Positions 27,520 through 36,515 of a DNA stretch of 64,000 bases are shown one piece after another. Location: positions 58,353-122,352 of the forward strand of contig CAZXEN010000002.1 of the NCBI GenBank assembly GCA_964639765.1, read 5' to 3'. The notes under the pieces are model-generated. The model saw only the letters and a program-made list of their open reading frames with translations. It made no database searches and was not told the origin of the DNA. Positions within the stretch are counted from its first letter, which is position 1. Each line of letters starts with the position of its first letter. The stretch is from Scybalousia_A sp964639765 (GTDB taxonomy: Bacteria; Bacteroidota; Bacteroidia; Bacteroidales; P3). The translations under genes and the position numbers were made by a program.

Positions 27520-27527
27520 TAATTTTG
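27520..27527 (+). promoter_or_regulatory. -7 element of the outer-membrane protein gene
   Basis: TAATTTTG followed by CAG matches the Bacteroidota -7 box, 33 bases before the start codon. No good -33 TTTG is seen at the right distance in the A-rich upstream sequence. Confidence 0.55.
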
Positions 27528-27560
27528 CAGAGTAATATTAACATAAAAAATTAAACTAAG

Positions 27561-28070
27561 ATGAAAAAAGTACTTATGATGGTAGTTATTGCTACAGCAA
27601 TGATGTTCGCTGCAAACAATGCAAATGCACAAATCAGCGTTCGCGCAGGATTTTTGAACGACATGTATGGTGGAGACTTGGATGCAACTGAAGCAGGTTT
27701 CTATCTTGGCGCAAGTTACAACATGCAGGCTTTCGGAGACTTCAACGTTGCTCCTGGAGCTTATTTCGCTTACAGCAAAGACAGAATGGATTTAAGAGTT
27801 CCTGTACTTTTGAACTTCGGACTTAACCTTACCAACGATTTAGGTTTGGTTTTGTTTGCTGGTCCTCAAGTAAATATAGGTCTTGCTGGTGATATTTATG
27901 ACAACTACAAACGTTTCGGTCTTGGTATTACTTTTGGAGCAGGATTAACTTATCAGAAAGTAAGCTTTGAAGCAGGTTATTCATTAGGTTTGCTTAACCA
28001 ATGGGACGGGGCAGGAGACTTTAGTGCTAAATTCAACCAGTTAACTATTGGTTTAGGTTACAAACTATAA
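27561..28070 (+). CDS. Small outer-membrane beta-barrel protein
   Basis: A 169-residue exported protein with a clear signal peptide (to ANA-Q, residue 24). The rest alternates polar and hydrophobic residues in about eight strands rich in glycine and aromatic residues (ISVRAGFLND, FYLGASYNMQ, LTIGLGYKL), ending in a strand without a terminal aromatic but with YKL. It fits the OmpW/porin-like 8-strand barrels. Function unknown. GC is higher and codons are more regular than around, suggesting strong expression. Confidence 0.72.
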   Translation: MKKVLMMVVIATAMMFAANNANAQISVRAGFLNDMYGGDLDATEAGFYLGASYNMQAFGDFNVAPGAYFAYSKDRMDLRVPVLLNFGLNLTNDLGLVLFAGPQVNIGLAGDIYDNYKRFGLGITFGAGLTYQKVSFEAGYSLGLLNQWDGAGDFSAKFNQLTIGLGYKL

Positions 28071-28160
28071 TACTAAAGACGATTTTGTTTTATTCATTTT
28101 TGAGGGTGGATTCTTTCTGCCCTCTTTTGTTTTTCCGATATCTTGATTTCCGTACGCAGA

Positions 28161-28202
28161 AGATCAAGACTTTTATTCTAAAGATCAAGACTTTTATTCT
28201 AA
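28161..28202. repeat. Intergenic ATCAAGACTT repeat, locus 2
   Basis: A perfect 21-base tandem duplication (AGATCAAGACTTTTATTCTA plus A) at 28161-28181 and 28182-28202, followed by AAAAACCAAGATTT. It shares the core ATCAAGACTTTT..TTCTAAA with the loci at 8.7 kb and 37.5 kb. It lies in the 355-base gap 28071-28425, which also holds a long hairpin and the lpxC promoter. Confidence 0.8.
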
Positions 28203-28261
28203 AAAACCAAGATTTCAAGTATAAAAACCAGCATTTTTCAAAAATAAAAAACTACTCAAAA

Positions 28262-28319
28262 AAAGGCGAACGAACGAATGTTTCCCCTAAAGGGGAAAAG
28301 CATTCGTTCGTTCGCCTTT
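28262..28319. repeat. Long near-perfect hairpin (REP-like) between OMP and lpxC
   Basis: AAAGGCGAACGAACGAATG (28262-28280) pairs perfectly over 19 bp with CATTCGTTCGTTCGCCTTT (28301-28319). Inside it a second stem, TTTCCCC/GGGGAAA with loop TAAA, stacks with a 2-base bulge. The total is about 26 bp of pairing in 58 bases. The outer stem contains the tandem unit CGAA three times. It could end the outer-membrane protein transcript, though the T-run is short, or be a mobile/REP-type element. Confidence 0.85.
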
Positions 28320-28409
28320 CGTTTCTGTTTTTTTTTGATTGTTTTTCCACACGGATACGACAAGGTAAAAAAAATGTTAAATTTATTAGTTTAATTCAAA
28401 AAAAAGTAT

Positions 28410-28417
28410 TAATTTTG
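28410..28417 (+). promoter_or_regulatory. -7 element of the lpxC/fabZ operon
   Basis: TAATTTTG followed by C is a consensus -7 box. It ends only 8 bases before the ATG at 28426, so the transcript would have a leader of a few bases or none. Confidence 0.6.
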
Positions 28418-28425
28418 CAATCTAT

Positions 28426-29796
28426 ATGAAACAGAAGACGATAAAAAATACAGTTACCATTGAAGGCAAGGGGCTGCACAGTGGCTTGTTGGCAAAGGTT
28501 GTTTTGAAACCTGCCAAAGAAGACAGCGGCATATACTTCAATGTCGTAAAAGACGGTCAGGAGCATATAATACCTGCCGATGCCAAGTATGTTGGCCAGA
28601 CAGCAAGAAACACTACCATAGAAAAAAACGGAGTAAAAGTATCCACCATAGAACACCTTATGGCTACCCTTAGGGCTTTCGAAGTGGATAACATAGAAAT
28701 AGAACTGAACTGCGAGGAGATACCTATTCTGGACGGCAGTGCAAGATATTGGGTTGAACTGCTTGAAAAAGCACAGACTATAGAGCAGGAAAAAGATAAA
28801 AAAATATACAAGATTACTGAACCGTTGCACTACATATCAGAGGACGGTATGAGCGAATACTTCGCCTTGCCAAGTGATGAGTTCAGAGTGGATTGTGCCA
28901 TAGACTTTCCTTCCGATGTCATAGGTTACCAAGTGGCAGAAATGAGGTCTTTGAAAGATTTCAACAAAGAGTTTTCTGTATGCAGGACATTTGTATTCCT
29001 TAACGAGATAATGCCGTTGGTGGAAAACAACCTTATAAAAGGCGGTGATTTGAGTAACGCCATTATATTCGTGGACAAGATACTGGAACGTCCTTTGCAA
29101 GAAAAGATAGCCAAGTTTTTTAATAAGAATATAGACGAAATAAAGGTTGAAAGAGGCGTTTTGAATAACACTAAACTCAATTTCTCCAACGAACCTGTAA
29201 GACATAAACTGATGGATTTCATTGGTGACATATCTCTTGTAGGCAATGTTGTGGGACATTTTATAATCAAACGCCCGGGACATACAAATAATAAGATTTT
29301 TGCACAAAAACTAATGAAGAAAATGGAAAACAATATACCTGTATATGATCCAAACAAAGAACCTGTCTTTGACATTATGGATATAAGAAAGCATCTGCCT
29401 CATAGATTTCCTATGCTGTTGGTGGATAAGATAATAGAAAAGGGAGAAGACTATGTTGTGGGTCTGAAGAATGTCACCGGCAATGAAGATTTCTTTAACG
29501 GACATTTCCCGGATGAACCTGTCATGCCAGGAGTTCTTATCGTTGAAGCTTTAGGTCAGACCGGTGGCCTGTTTGTCCTTAAAGACGCTAAGGAAGATGA
29601 ACGCTGGAACACCTATTTCATGAAATTTGAAGAAGTAAAGTTCCGCAACAAGGTAGTGCCAGGGGATACTTTGCTGATGAAAATATCCCTTATGGAACCT
29701 ATAAGAAGGGGTATTGTGAAAATGAAAGGCGAAGCATACGTAGGCAACAAACTGTGTGTGGAGGCAATATTAATGGCAATGGTAACAAAAGCTTAA
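28426..29796 (+). CDS. lpxC/fabZ: Bifunctional UDP-3-O-acyl-GlcNAc deacetylase / 3-hydroxyacyl-ACP dehydratase
   Basis: A 456-residue fusion. Residues 1 to about 300 are LpxC, the zinc deacetylase committing UDP-GlcNAc to lipid A: KGLHSG near the start, STIEHLMATLRA (zinc His), CRTFVFL, KGGDLSNAIIF and the HKLMDFIGD zinc site. Residues about 310-456 are FabZ with LPHRFPMLLVDKI and the catalytic HFPDEPVMPGVLIVEALGQ. The fusion is characteristic of Bacteroidota. It heads an operon with lpxA (6-base gap) and fabG. Confidence 0.97.
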   Translation: MKQKTIKNTVTIEGKGLHSGLLAKVVLKPAKEDSGIYFNVVKDGQEHIIPADAKYVGQTARNTTIEKNGVKVSTIEHLMATLRAFEVDNIEIELNCEEIPILDGSARYWVELLEKAQTIEQEKDKKIYKITEPLHYISEDGMSEYFALPSDEFRVDCAIDFPSDVIGYQVAEMRSLKDFNKEFSVCRTFVFLNEIMPLVENNLIKGGDLSNAIIFVDKILERPLQEKIAKFFNKNIDEIKVERGVLNNTKLNFSNEPVRHKLMDFIGDISLVGNVVGHFIIKRPGHTNNKIFAQKLMKKMENNIPVYDPNKEPVFDIMDIRKHLPHRFPMLLVDKIIEKGEDYVVGLKNVTGNEDFFNGHFPDEPVMPGVLIVEALGQTGGLFVLKDAKEDERWNTYFMKFEEVKFRNKVVPGDTLLMKISLMEPIRRGIVKMKGEAYVGNKLCVEAILMAMVTKA

Positions 29797-29802
29797 TATA
29801 CT

Positions 29803-30564
29803 ATGAATTACATCAGTGAGAAAGCCAAAATAGGCAAAAACGTCCAGATAGAGCCTTTTGCAGTTATCTACGACGATGTAGAAATAGGAGATAACTGTTA
29901 TATAGGAGCAAATGTGGTTATATTTCCAGGAAGCAGAATTGGAAATAACTGTAGAATATTTCCAGGTGCAAGTATAGGAGCTATACCTCAAGACCTTAAA
30001 TTTGACAACGAATATACTACTTGTGAAATAGGCAACAATAATACAATCAGGGAGTTTGTTACTATCAACCGTGGCACGGCAGCAAGCGGCAAAACCATTG
30101 TAGAAGACAACAATCTTATTATGGCTTACGTCCATATAGCTCATGATTGTGTTGTCGGCAACAATTGTGTTTTGGCCAACAATACCACTCTTGCTGGTCA
30201 TATAACAATAGAAGACTATGTCATAACAGGAGGCATGAGTGCCATACACCAGTTTGTACATATAGGCCAGCATGCCATTCTTGCTGGAGGTTCATTGGTA
30301 GACAAAGACATTCCACCTTATGTGAAAGTAGGCAAGTTTCCTGTTTCCTATTGCGGTATAAACTCTGTTGGTCTTCATCGCAGAGGCTTTACTCAGGAAG
30401 ATATAAACGAAATACAGGCTATATACAAGATAGTATTTCAAAGTGGCTTGATGTACAGTCAGGCTTTGGAAGAAGTGAAGGCTATGAAACAAACCAAATA
30501 TACAAATATCATAGCTACATTCATAGAAAAAGCTGACAGAGGCTTGATAAAAGGACACAGTTAA
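29803..30564 (+). CDS. lpxA: UDP-N-acetylglucosamine O-acyltransferase LpxA
   Basis: First acyltransferase of lipid A synthesis, adding 3-hydroxyacyl from ACP to UDP-GlcNAc. The 253-residue protein is a left-handed beta helix of hexapeptide repeats (IGDNCYIGANVVIFPGSRIG). It carries the catalytic histidine region AYVHIAHDCVVGNNC and the family motif GGMSAIHQFVHIGQHA. The C-terminal helical part (SVGLHRRGFTQEDI) is complete. It follows lpxC/fabZ by 6 bases, coupling the two steps. Confidence 0.97.
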   Translation: MNYISEKAKIGKNVQIEPFAVIYDDVEIGDNCYIGANVVIFPGSRIGNNCRIFPGASIGAIPQDLKFDNEYTTCEIGNNNTIREFVTINRGTAASGKTIVEDNNLIMAYVHIAHDCVVGNNCVLANNTTLAGHITIEDYVITGGMSAIHQFVHIGQHAILAGGSLVDKDIPPYVKVGKFPVSYCGINSVGLHRRGFTQEDINEIQAIYKIVFQSGLMYSQALEEVKAMKQTKYTNIIATFIEKADRGLIKGHS

Positions 30565-30591
30565 TAGTTATAACAATAAAAATATATAAAA

Positions 30592-31335
30592 ATGAAGAGA
30601 TTAGAAGGAAAAGTAGCCGTTATAACAGGCGGTACAAGCGGTATTGGCAAAGCAACTGCCATATGTTTTGCTCAAGAAGGTGCAGATGTAATAGTATGGG
30701 CAAGAAATCCTCAAAAAGGTGAAGCTTTTGTAGAAGAAGCAAAGAAGATGGGTTACACTCTTACTTTTATGCCTGTGGATGTAAGTAATTTTGCCAACGT
30801 TGAACAAGCTGCAAACAAAGTAAAAGAACTTAAAGGCGGTTGTGATATACTTATCAATGACGCTGGTATTACCAACGACTCTACCTTAAAGAAGATGACT
30901 CCTGAAATATGGCAGAGCGTTATAGACATCAACCTTACAGGTACTTTCAACTGCGTTAAATGTATCTCTCCTATGATGTTGAAAAAAGGCTGGGGAAGAA
31001 TAGTTAATGTATCTTCTGTTGTAGGTCTTTATGGTAATTTTGGTCAGACTAACTACGTAGCAACAAAAGCCGGCATAATAGGTATGACTAAAACATTAGG
31101 AAGAGAACTTGGAAGAAAAGGTGTTACAGTAAATGCTGTAGCTCCTGGATTTATTGCTACTGATATGGTTGCTAAAATGCCTCAGGAAGTATTGGACGGA
31201 ATGATTGCTAAAGTTCCTGTAGGTCGTTTAGGTACTCCTGAAGACATTGCAGCAATGTTTGTATTCTTGGCAAGTGAAGAAAGTGCTTATGTAAATGGTG
31301 CTACATTCTCTGTTGATGGAGGTATGACAGTTTAA
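30592..31335 (+). CDS. fabG: 3-oxoacyl-ACP reductase FabG
   Basis: An SDR enzyme reducing 3-oxoacyl-ACP with NADPH in fatty-acid elongation. The 247-residue protein has the cofactor motif TGGTSGIGKA, INDAGITND, the Ser-Tyr-Lys set in NVSSVVGLYGNFGQTNYVATKAG (Ser 139 region, Tyr and Lys), and the C-terminal YVNGATFSVDGGMTV. It is 27 bases downstream of lpxA, so lipid A acylation and hydroxyacyl supply are in one operon. A terminator follows. Confidence 0.95.
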   Translation: MKRLEGKVAVITGGTSGIGKATAICFAQEGADVIVWARNPQKGEAFVEEAKKMGYTLTFMPVDVSNFANVEQAANKVKELKGGCDILINDAGITNDSTLKKMTPEIWQSVIDINLTGTFNCVKCISPMMLKKGWGRIVNVSSVVGLYGNFGQTNYVATKAGIIGMTKTLGRELGRKGVTVNAVAPGFIATDMVAKMPQEVLDGMIAKVPVGRLGTPEDIAAMFVFLASEESAYVNGATFSVDGGMTV

Positions 31336-31355
31336 AAAAAACTTTTTACTATTTC

Positions 31356-31389
31356 AAGCCTATGGTTGCAAGACCATGGGCTTTTTTCT
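31356..31389 (+). terminator. Terminator of lpxC/fabZ-lpxA-fabG
   Basis: AAGCCTATGGT pairs with ACCATGGGCTT (one T-G pair) around a 6-base loop, followed by TTTTCTTTTTT. It lies 20 bases after fabG and before the convergent trmD end. Confidence 0.85.
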
Positions 31390-31403
31390 TTTTTGTCAGC
31401 AAT

Positions 31404-32069
31404 CTATTTGTTTTTACGTCTTTCTGTACGTTCCAAAGACTGATTGTAACGCCATTCTTCTATTCTTGCCTCATGACCAGAAAGAAGCACATCAGGAACT
31501 TTCCAGCCTTTGTATTCAGCAGGACGTGTATATACCGGCGGAGCAATCAAACCATCTTGAAAAGAATCAGTCAACGCACTCTGTTCATCGTTCAATACTC
31601 CGGGGATAAGCCTTACCACACTGTCTGCTATAACTCCTGCGGCCAGTTCACCTCCACTTAACACATATTCTCCTATACTGATTTCACGAGTTACCAAATG
31701 TTGTCTGACACGTTCATCAACTCCTTTGTAATGACCACAAAGAATACATATATTTTCTTTCAGGGACAGTTCGTTTGCCAAATCCTGTGTAAGCATTTCT
31801 CCATCTGGTGCAGTATATATTATTTCATCAAAATGAGTAGTCTTCTGAAGTTCTGAAAGACAGTTGTCCACAGGTTCAACCTGTATAACCATGCCGGCTC
31901 CTCCTCCAAAAGCATAATCATCCACTCTCTTGTGCTTATCTTTTGAGTAATCCCTAAGATTATGAAGATTAAGACGTAACAAGCCTTTATTAATGGCTCG
32001 CTTTATTATAGATTCATCAAAGAATCCGCTGAGCATATTGGGAAATAAAGTAATAATATCTATCTGCAT
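31404..32069 (-). CDS. trmD: tRNA (guanine-N1)-methyltransferase TrmD
   Basis: TrmD methylates G37 next to the anticodon. The 221-residue protein is a SPOUT knot enzyme with DIITLFPNMLSGFFDESI at the start, YAFGGGAGMVIQVEP, the knot LCGHYKGVDERV, and EYVLSGGELAAGVIADSVVRLIPGVL. It is complete and slightly shorter than the E. coli protein. Monocistronic here, without rimM or rplS. Confidence 0.96.
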   Translation of the reverse strand: MQIDIITLFPNMLSGFFDESIIKRAINKGLLRLNLHNLRDYSKDKHKRVDDYAFGGGAGMVIQVEPVDNCLSELQKTTHFDEIIYTAPDGEMLTQDLANELSLKENICILCGHYKGVDERVRQHLVTREISIGEYVLSGGELAAGVIADSVVRLIPGVLNDEQSALTDSFQDGLIAPPVYTRPAEYKGWKVPDVLLSGHEARIEEWRYNQSLERTERRKNK

Positions 32070-32135
32070 AAAAACTTCATACGTTTTTTTTCAAAAAAAG
32101 TTACCTAATATAAAGCATAATGTCCAAAAATATTG

Positions 32136-32143
32136 TATTTTTG
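32136..32143 (+). promoter_or_regulatory. -7 element of the 32.2-kb exported protein gene
   Basis: TATTTTTG followed by CAG matches the -7 box 25 bases before ATG 32168. It lies inside a longer potential reading frame from ATG 32120, which argues that translation starts at 32168. Confidence 0.55.
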
Positions 32144-32167
32144 CAGTCAATAAAAAATACGTATTTT

Positions 32168-33583
32168 ATGAACCGTAACAGAATAAAAGCATATATCCTT
32201 ATATTGGTCTCTTGTATGCTACTTAGTGTCAATGCACAAGTGAAAGACTATAAGAATCTTCCTGATTTTGACAATCAAGACTATCAGCAGCATCTTAATT
32301 TTATGATAACGCCAGGTGCAATGGTTGGTCAGACTCTTTATCTTCAGGAAGTGGAAGATGAATTGATTAATTATTTTTATGTAGGTGCTGTCGGCGTACA
32401 TGAAAAAGGAGACAAATCCGGTGTTACCTTCTATAAACTAACACGCATGAGTAAAGACAAAATGCAAAGTCTTAAAGGTAAGTGGTTTATTGTTGTGGAT
32501 TATGTAGCAGATCAGTTTGCCTATAATCGTATATATGATGCGGTGAAAGAGAAAAGAGATTTCTCCAAGATGCGTCGTCCTTTTATGAAGTTGCTTATTG
32601 GAAATACCAAAGATACAATCTTTTATGAGTATCAGAATTTCTACAATCAATATCATTTTCCTTTCACTCCAATGTCATACTACAACCATGCCAAGAATGA
32701 ATATCCGCATGAAACATACGCTTTTGAAGACCTGAATCTTATAACATACGATACCAATGCAAATTATGCTATAGTACCAAACCAACTTATAGGCCAAAAG
32801 CTTACACTTCCGGAAGTTACAGATGCAACCCTTGAGCGATTGTACAATGGTATGCGTCTGCATAACTATCCTGACGACAGCAGAAAGTATTCTTTTACGG
32901 AATATCCTATAGCAAAAGGTAAGATGCTCAAAAATAAAACTTTCATAGTAAAGGATATAGCCTTTGATGCAGAAAGTCTTACAAACGTATATCTTAAATT
33001 GGTACAGCCAAATTCAAGAGACACTATCTACTACAAATATCCTACAAAACACGAAAGACATCTGTTTTCTTTCGTTATAGACAGCTATCTAAAGAAATTA
33101 CGTCAGACTTACAAGGACAGGGAATTTACTGTCAGAGGTGACAAGTATGCTTTAACCGTTACAGACATAAAAAGAAAGAATAAACTCACTCTTCATCAAG
33201 GAGAAGTTTTCCATTGTCTTGATGTAGTGGTAAAGGATGGTAAGTTTCAAATGCTTATGCGTACCGAAAAAGGCAGAAAGTTTTATATGCCAGAGGATTA
33301 TGAATTAGGAGATATGCTTTCTTTCAACAAATACCTGTCAACTGAAAAGATAGAGAAATATAGGGATACCTATCCTACCTACTATAAAGCCATACTTCAA
33401 AAAGAACTTATAAAAGGTATGACCATGGACATGGTAGAACAAAGCTGGGGAAAACCAGAACGCAGCGTAAAGACCAATTTCGACGGTAGCGACCAGCAAT
33501 GGTTCTATATGGGAAACATATACATCATATTCAAAAACAATATCCTACATCGTGTAGCCATGATTCCAAAAGAGATGAGATAA
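32168..33583 (+). CDS. Exported protein of unknown function with a BamE-like C-terminus
   Basis: A 471-residue protein with signal peptide MNRNRIKAYILILVSCMLLS ending VNAQ. Tyrosine-rich, with at least two similar segments (LYLQEVEDELINYFYVGAV and LTLPEVTDATLERLYNGM) suggesting an internal repeat. The last 60 residues (KGMTMDMVEQSWGKPERS, then QWFYMGNIYIIFKNNILHRV) follow the pattern of SmpA/OmlA-BamE domains. No enzyme motif is seen. I do not recognise the family beyond this. Start is set by the promoter element just upstream. Confidence 0.6.
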   Translation: MNRNRIKAYILILVSCMLLSVNAQVKDYKNLPDFDNQDYQQHLNFMITPGAMVGQTLYLQEVEDELINYFYVGAVGVHEKGDKSGVTFYKLTRMSKDKMQSLKGKWFIVVDYVADQFAYNRIYDAVKEKRDFSKMRRPFMKLLIGNTKDTIFYEYQNFYNQYHFPFTPMSYYNHAKNEYPHETYAFEDLNLITYDTNANYAIVPNQLIGQKLTLPEVTDATLERLYNGMRLHNYPDDSRKYSFTEYPIAKGKMLKNKTFIVKDIAFDAESLTNVYLKLVQPNSRDTIYYKYPTKHERHLFSFVIDSYLKKLRQTYKDREFTVRGDKYALTVTDIKRKNKLTLHQGEVFHCLDVVVKDGKFQMLMRTEKGRKFYMPEDYELGDMLSFNKYLSTEKIEKYRDTYPTYYKAILQKELIKGMTMDMVEQSWGKPERSVKTNFDGSDQQWFYMGNIYIIFKNNILHRVAMIPKEMR

Positions 33584-33608
33584 GACCTGCTTTGATGCTG
33601 AAAAAACT

Positions 33609-35015
33609 ATGGACGAACAAGAAAAAGAGATATTAGACTTAGTAAAACGCTATGAAAATATGGTCAATAACCAGAAATCTTCATGGTTTGATTCCATGGA
33701 ACTGGTGGATATTATAGACTATTATGACGAAAAAGAGGAAGACGACAAATTGGAGGAAGTTACCCTTAGAGCATATAAACTGTTCCCAAATGAAGAGGAC
33801 GTGGTAGTAAGAATGGTTAATCTTTTTCTTAGCAAAGAAGATTACAGAAAAGCGGAAAAACTTATAAAAGAATATACAAAAAAACATCATTCAGAAGAAC
33901 TTCAAGGACTTCTCGCAGCTGTGTATGTAGAGTCAAACACTCATTTGAAAAAAGCTGAAGAAATACTAAAGGAACTACTTATAAGTGATAGTGATTTAGA
34001 TTCTTACTATCGTTATCTTTTAGCTCGCATTTATATTGGCAAAAACAAATTCGTTGATGCTGAAAAACTGCTTAGAAATGTTGTAAAGGAACATTATGAT
34101 GACTGGTATTTGCTGATGAACTACGTAAAATGTGCTACTGACAAACAGATGACTGCGACAGTTTTCAAAGTAATACGAGGCATTCTTAACAAACATCCTT
34201 TTGAGGACAGGGTATGGGTTGCCTTGTCTATTGCATATTATGAGACCTACTATATAGATAAAGCTCTGGATGCCATCAATTATGCCATTGCCATAGACTC
34301 AGAAGAAGAAACTCGTCACGCTCTAAAAGCCAACATAGTAATAGCTCTTGGCAGAGAAGACGAATATATATCTGAATCTCTCATTGCTGCAGAGTATTCA
34401 CCGGAAAAATATACTTATTACGAAGGTATTGCAAAGGCTTATCTGAACAAAAGAGAAATAAACAACGCAATAAAATACTACAATAAAGCATTGGAATACG
34501 AGCAGTTAGGAATTTCTCTTCCGGAATCAGATCTTGGACTGGTGGAATGCTATCTGCTTATGAACAACACAGCTTTAGCATCCAAACAACTTGACAGAGC
34601 CTTGGCCAAAGATTATAACTTAGCTTATTATCTTGGTTTTGCAGATAGGATTAACAGTCTTGGATTTGTAAATCTTAGTGAAGAAATATTTTCTGAATTA
34701 TCGCTGAGCGACAATGAGTTTATATCTGTTATGTCCACTGTTTCTTTAGCTTATTTACGGGCAGATAAAGACAATCTGTTCTATGCTATAAAGACGCTGG
34801 AAGATGCTATAAAAAACACCAATGGATATGACACTTTGTACTACGCTCTTTTAGACCTTTCATGCAGAGACAGCAAATACATAGCCTATACAAAAAAGGC
34901 TATGCAACATATTATAAATCAGAAAGGTTTTAAAAAAGAAATAAAGGAAAACTTTCCTTCTTTGCTAAAGAACAGTAATTATCTCAGATGTTTAAAAGAA
35001 TTAGTAAATGAATAA
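33609..35015 (+). CDS. Tetratricopeptide-repeat protein
   Basis: A 468-residue cytoplasmic protein, highly charged and without signal peptide. It is built of TPR-like helix pairs, for example EDYRKAEKLIKEYTKKHHSEELQGLLAAVY, KKAEEILKELLISDSDLDSYYRYLLARIY, and KREINNAIKYYNKALEYEQL. A scaffold or adaptor role is likely but no partner is shown. It overlaps the following DedA gene by 8 bases. Confidence 0.75.
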   Translation: MDEQEKEILDLVKRYENMVNNQKSSWFDSMELVDIIDYYDEKEEDDKLEEVTLRAYKLFPNEEDVVVRMVNLFLSKEDYRKAEKLIKEYTKKHHSEELQGLLAAVYVESNTHLKKAEEILKELLISDSDLDSYYRYLLARIYIGKNKFVDAEKLLRNVVKEHYDDWYLLMNYVKCATDKQMTATVFKVIRGILNKHPFEDRVWVALSIAYYETYYIDKALDAINYAIAIDSEEETRHALKANIVIALGREDEYISESLIAAEYSPEKYTYYEGIAKAYLNKREINNAIKYYNKALEYEQLGISLPESDLGLVECYLLMNNTALASKQLDRALAKDYNLAYYLGFADRINSLGFVNLSEEIFSELSLSDNEFISVMSTVSLAYLRADKDNLFYAIKTLEDAIKNTNGYDTLYYALLDLSCRDSKYIAYTKKAMQHIINQKGFKKEIKENFPSLLKNSNYLRCLKELVNE

Positions 35016-35745
35016 GGCAGCAATCTTTTTTCTATGTCTTTTCTCTGCTTTGGTATCTCTTGACTTACAGGCAGCAGAAACACTTCCAGCAAGCGAAAAT
35101 TCACAACAAGTAAGCACAATCGGAAAAGTTATCTCATGGTATAACGACAATCTCAACTATGGTTCCATTACTCTTTTGATGGCGATAGAAAGTTCTTTCA
35201 TACCTTTTCCTTCAGAGGTAATCATACCCCCTGCAGCCTACAAATCATTGGAAGAAAACAGCGGATTGAATATTTTTCTTGTAGTGCTTTTCGGTACTGT
35301 CGGTGCATTGATAGGAGCACTTATAAACTACCTGCTTGCAATGTGGCTCGGCAGACCTATAATATATAAGTTTGCAGACTCTAAAATAGGACATTTATGT
35401 TTATTAAGTAAAGAAAAAGTTGAGCATGCTGAAGCATATTTTGTCAAGCATGGCAAGGCTTCTACATTTGTCGGAAGATTGGTTCCTGCTGTGCGTCAGT
35501 TGATATCCATTCCTGCTGGCATAGCCAAAATGAAACTGCACATATTCCTGCTTTACACTTTCTTTGGTGCAGGTATGTGGAACATTGTTCTGGCTTTCTT
35601 GGGTTATATTGCAAAAGGACAGGAAGATTTGATTTCAAAATACAGCAGCGAGCTTTCGTATGTTCTGCTCGGAGTTGGAGTTTTGTTTGTTGCATACTTG
35701 ATTTACAACGGTCTGAAGAAGAACAAAAACACAGCAAAGAAATAA
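35008..35745 (+). CDS. DedA family membrane protein
   Basis: A 245-residue inner-membrane protein of the DedA/SNARE-associated family, now linked to undecaprenyl-phosphate and phospholipid flipping. An N-terminal hydrophobic segment is followed by IESSFIPFPSEVIIPPAAY, the family re-entrant loop, then FGTVGALIGALINYLLAMWLGR, and FVGRLVPAVRQLISIPAGIAKM with the conserved arginines and glycine-proline motif. It overlaps the TPR gene by 8 bases and aroE by one base (TAATG). Confidence 0.9.
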   Translation: MNKAAIFFLCLFSALVSLDLQAAETLPASENSQQVSTIGKVISWYNDNLNYGSITLLMAIESSFIPFPSEVIIPPAAYKSLEENSGLNIFLVVLFGTVGALIGALINYLLAMWLGRPIIYKFADSKIGHLCLLSKEKVEHAEAYFVKHGKASTFVGRLVPAVRQLISIPAGIAKMKLHIFLLYTFFGAGMWNIVLAFLGYIAKGQEDLISKYSSELSYVLLGVGVLFVAYLIYNGLKKNKNTAKK

Positions 35746-36506
35746 TGCTTCAACAAAATCTTTTTGGTCTTATCGGCTATCCTCTTTCTCATTCTTTTTC
35801 TGAGAGATATTTCACCCAAAAGTTTGACTCTCTTGGATTGAAAGACTGTTCATACAAACTTTTTGAACTGAACAGCGAAAGCGAGATACTGAACCTTATA
35901 CAGCAAAATCCAAATCTTTGCGGCTTGAATATTACCTCTCCATACAAACAAAGCATAATTCCGTATCTGGACAGCATAGATGCTGTTGCAAAAGAAATAA
36001 ATTCCGTCAATACCATAAAAATCCAAGAACACAGACTCATAGGTTACAACACTGATTATCTTGGTTTCAGATACTCGCTGGAACAAAACACCGATGTTTC
36101 CAAGATAAAACAGGCTGTGGTTCTCGGTTCAGGAGGTGCAGGTCAGAGCGTTGCATACGTTTTCAAATCACTCAACATCCCCTGCCTCATGGTTTCACGC
36201 ACAAGACAGAACAACGAAAAAGACAGACACCTTATCAACTACGAAACCCTTAACTCCATGGAATTCAAGCCTGATACCATATTTGTAAATGCAACTCCTT
36301 GTGGCACGCACGGCAAAAATGAAAACACCATTCCAGATATAGACACAAAAAAAATCAACAAGGGGCATATTGTCTTCGACCTTATTTACAACCCCTCTCC
36401 TACTCTTCTGCTGGGTATTGCTGGAAAAAGCGGAGCAAAGACCATTAACGGTTTGCAGATGCTGTATTCCCAGGCAGAATATTCGTGGCAAATATGGAAC
36501 AAATAA
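35745..36506 (+). CDS. aroE: Shikimate dehydrogenase
   Basis: Reduces 3-dehydroshikimate with NADPH in aromatic amino acid synthesis. The 253-residue protein has the substrate site GYPLSHSFS, GLNITSPYK with catalytic lysine, INSVNTIK, GYNTDYLGF with catalytic aspartate, and the nucleotide loop VVLGSGGAGQSVAYVF. The end, INGLQMLYSQAEYSWQIW, is typical. The start ATG overlaps the dedA stop (TAATG), indicating coupled translation; longer in-frame starts would run through dedA. Confidence 0.94.
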   Translation: MLQQNLFGLIGYPLSHSFSERYFTQKFDSLGLKDCSYKLFELNSESEILNLIQQNPNLCGLNITSPYKQSIIPYLDSIDAVAKEINSVNTIKIQEHRLIGYNTDYLGFRYSLEQNTDVSKIKQAVVLGSGGAGQSVAYVFKSLNIPCLMVSRTRQNNEKDRHLINYETLNSMEFKPDTIFVNATPCGTHGKNENTIPDIDTKKINKGHIVFDLIYNPSPTLLLGIAGKSGAKTINGLQMLYSQAEYSWQIWNK

Positions 36507-36515
36507 ACAATAATT

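Noticed and set aside
28085..28425. A 114-codon plus-strand frame after the outer-membrane protein
   Set aside because: It runs through direct repeats and the long hairpin and has no protein-like pattern.
32120..32167. ATG 32120 as start of the exported protein
   Set aside because: The sequence between contains the promoter box TATTTTTGC and the signal peptide only begins at 32168.
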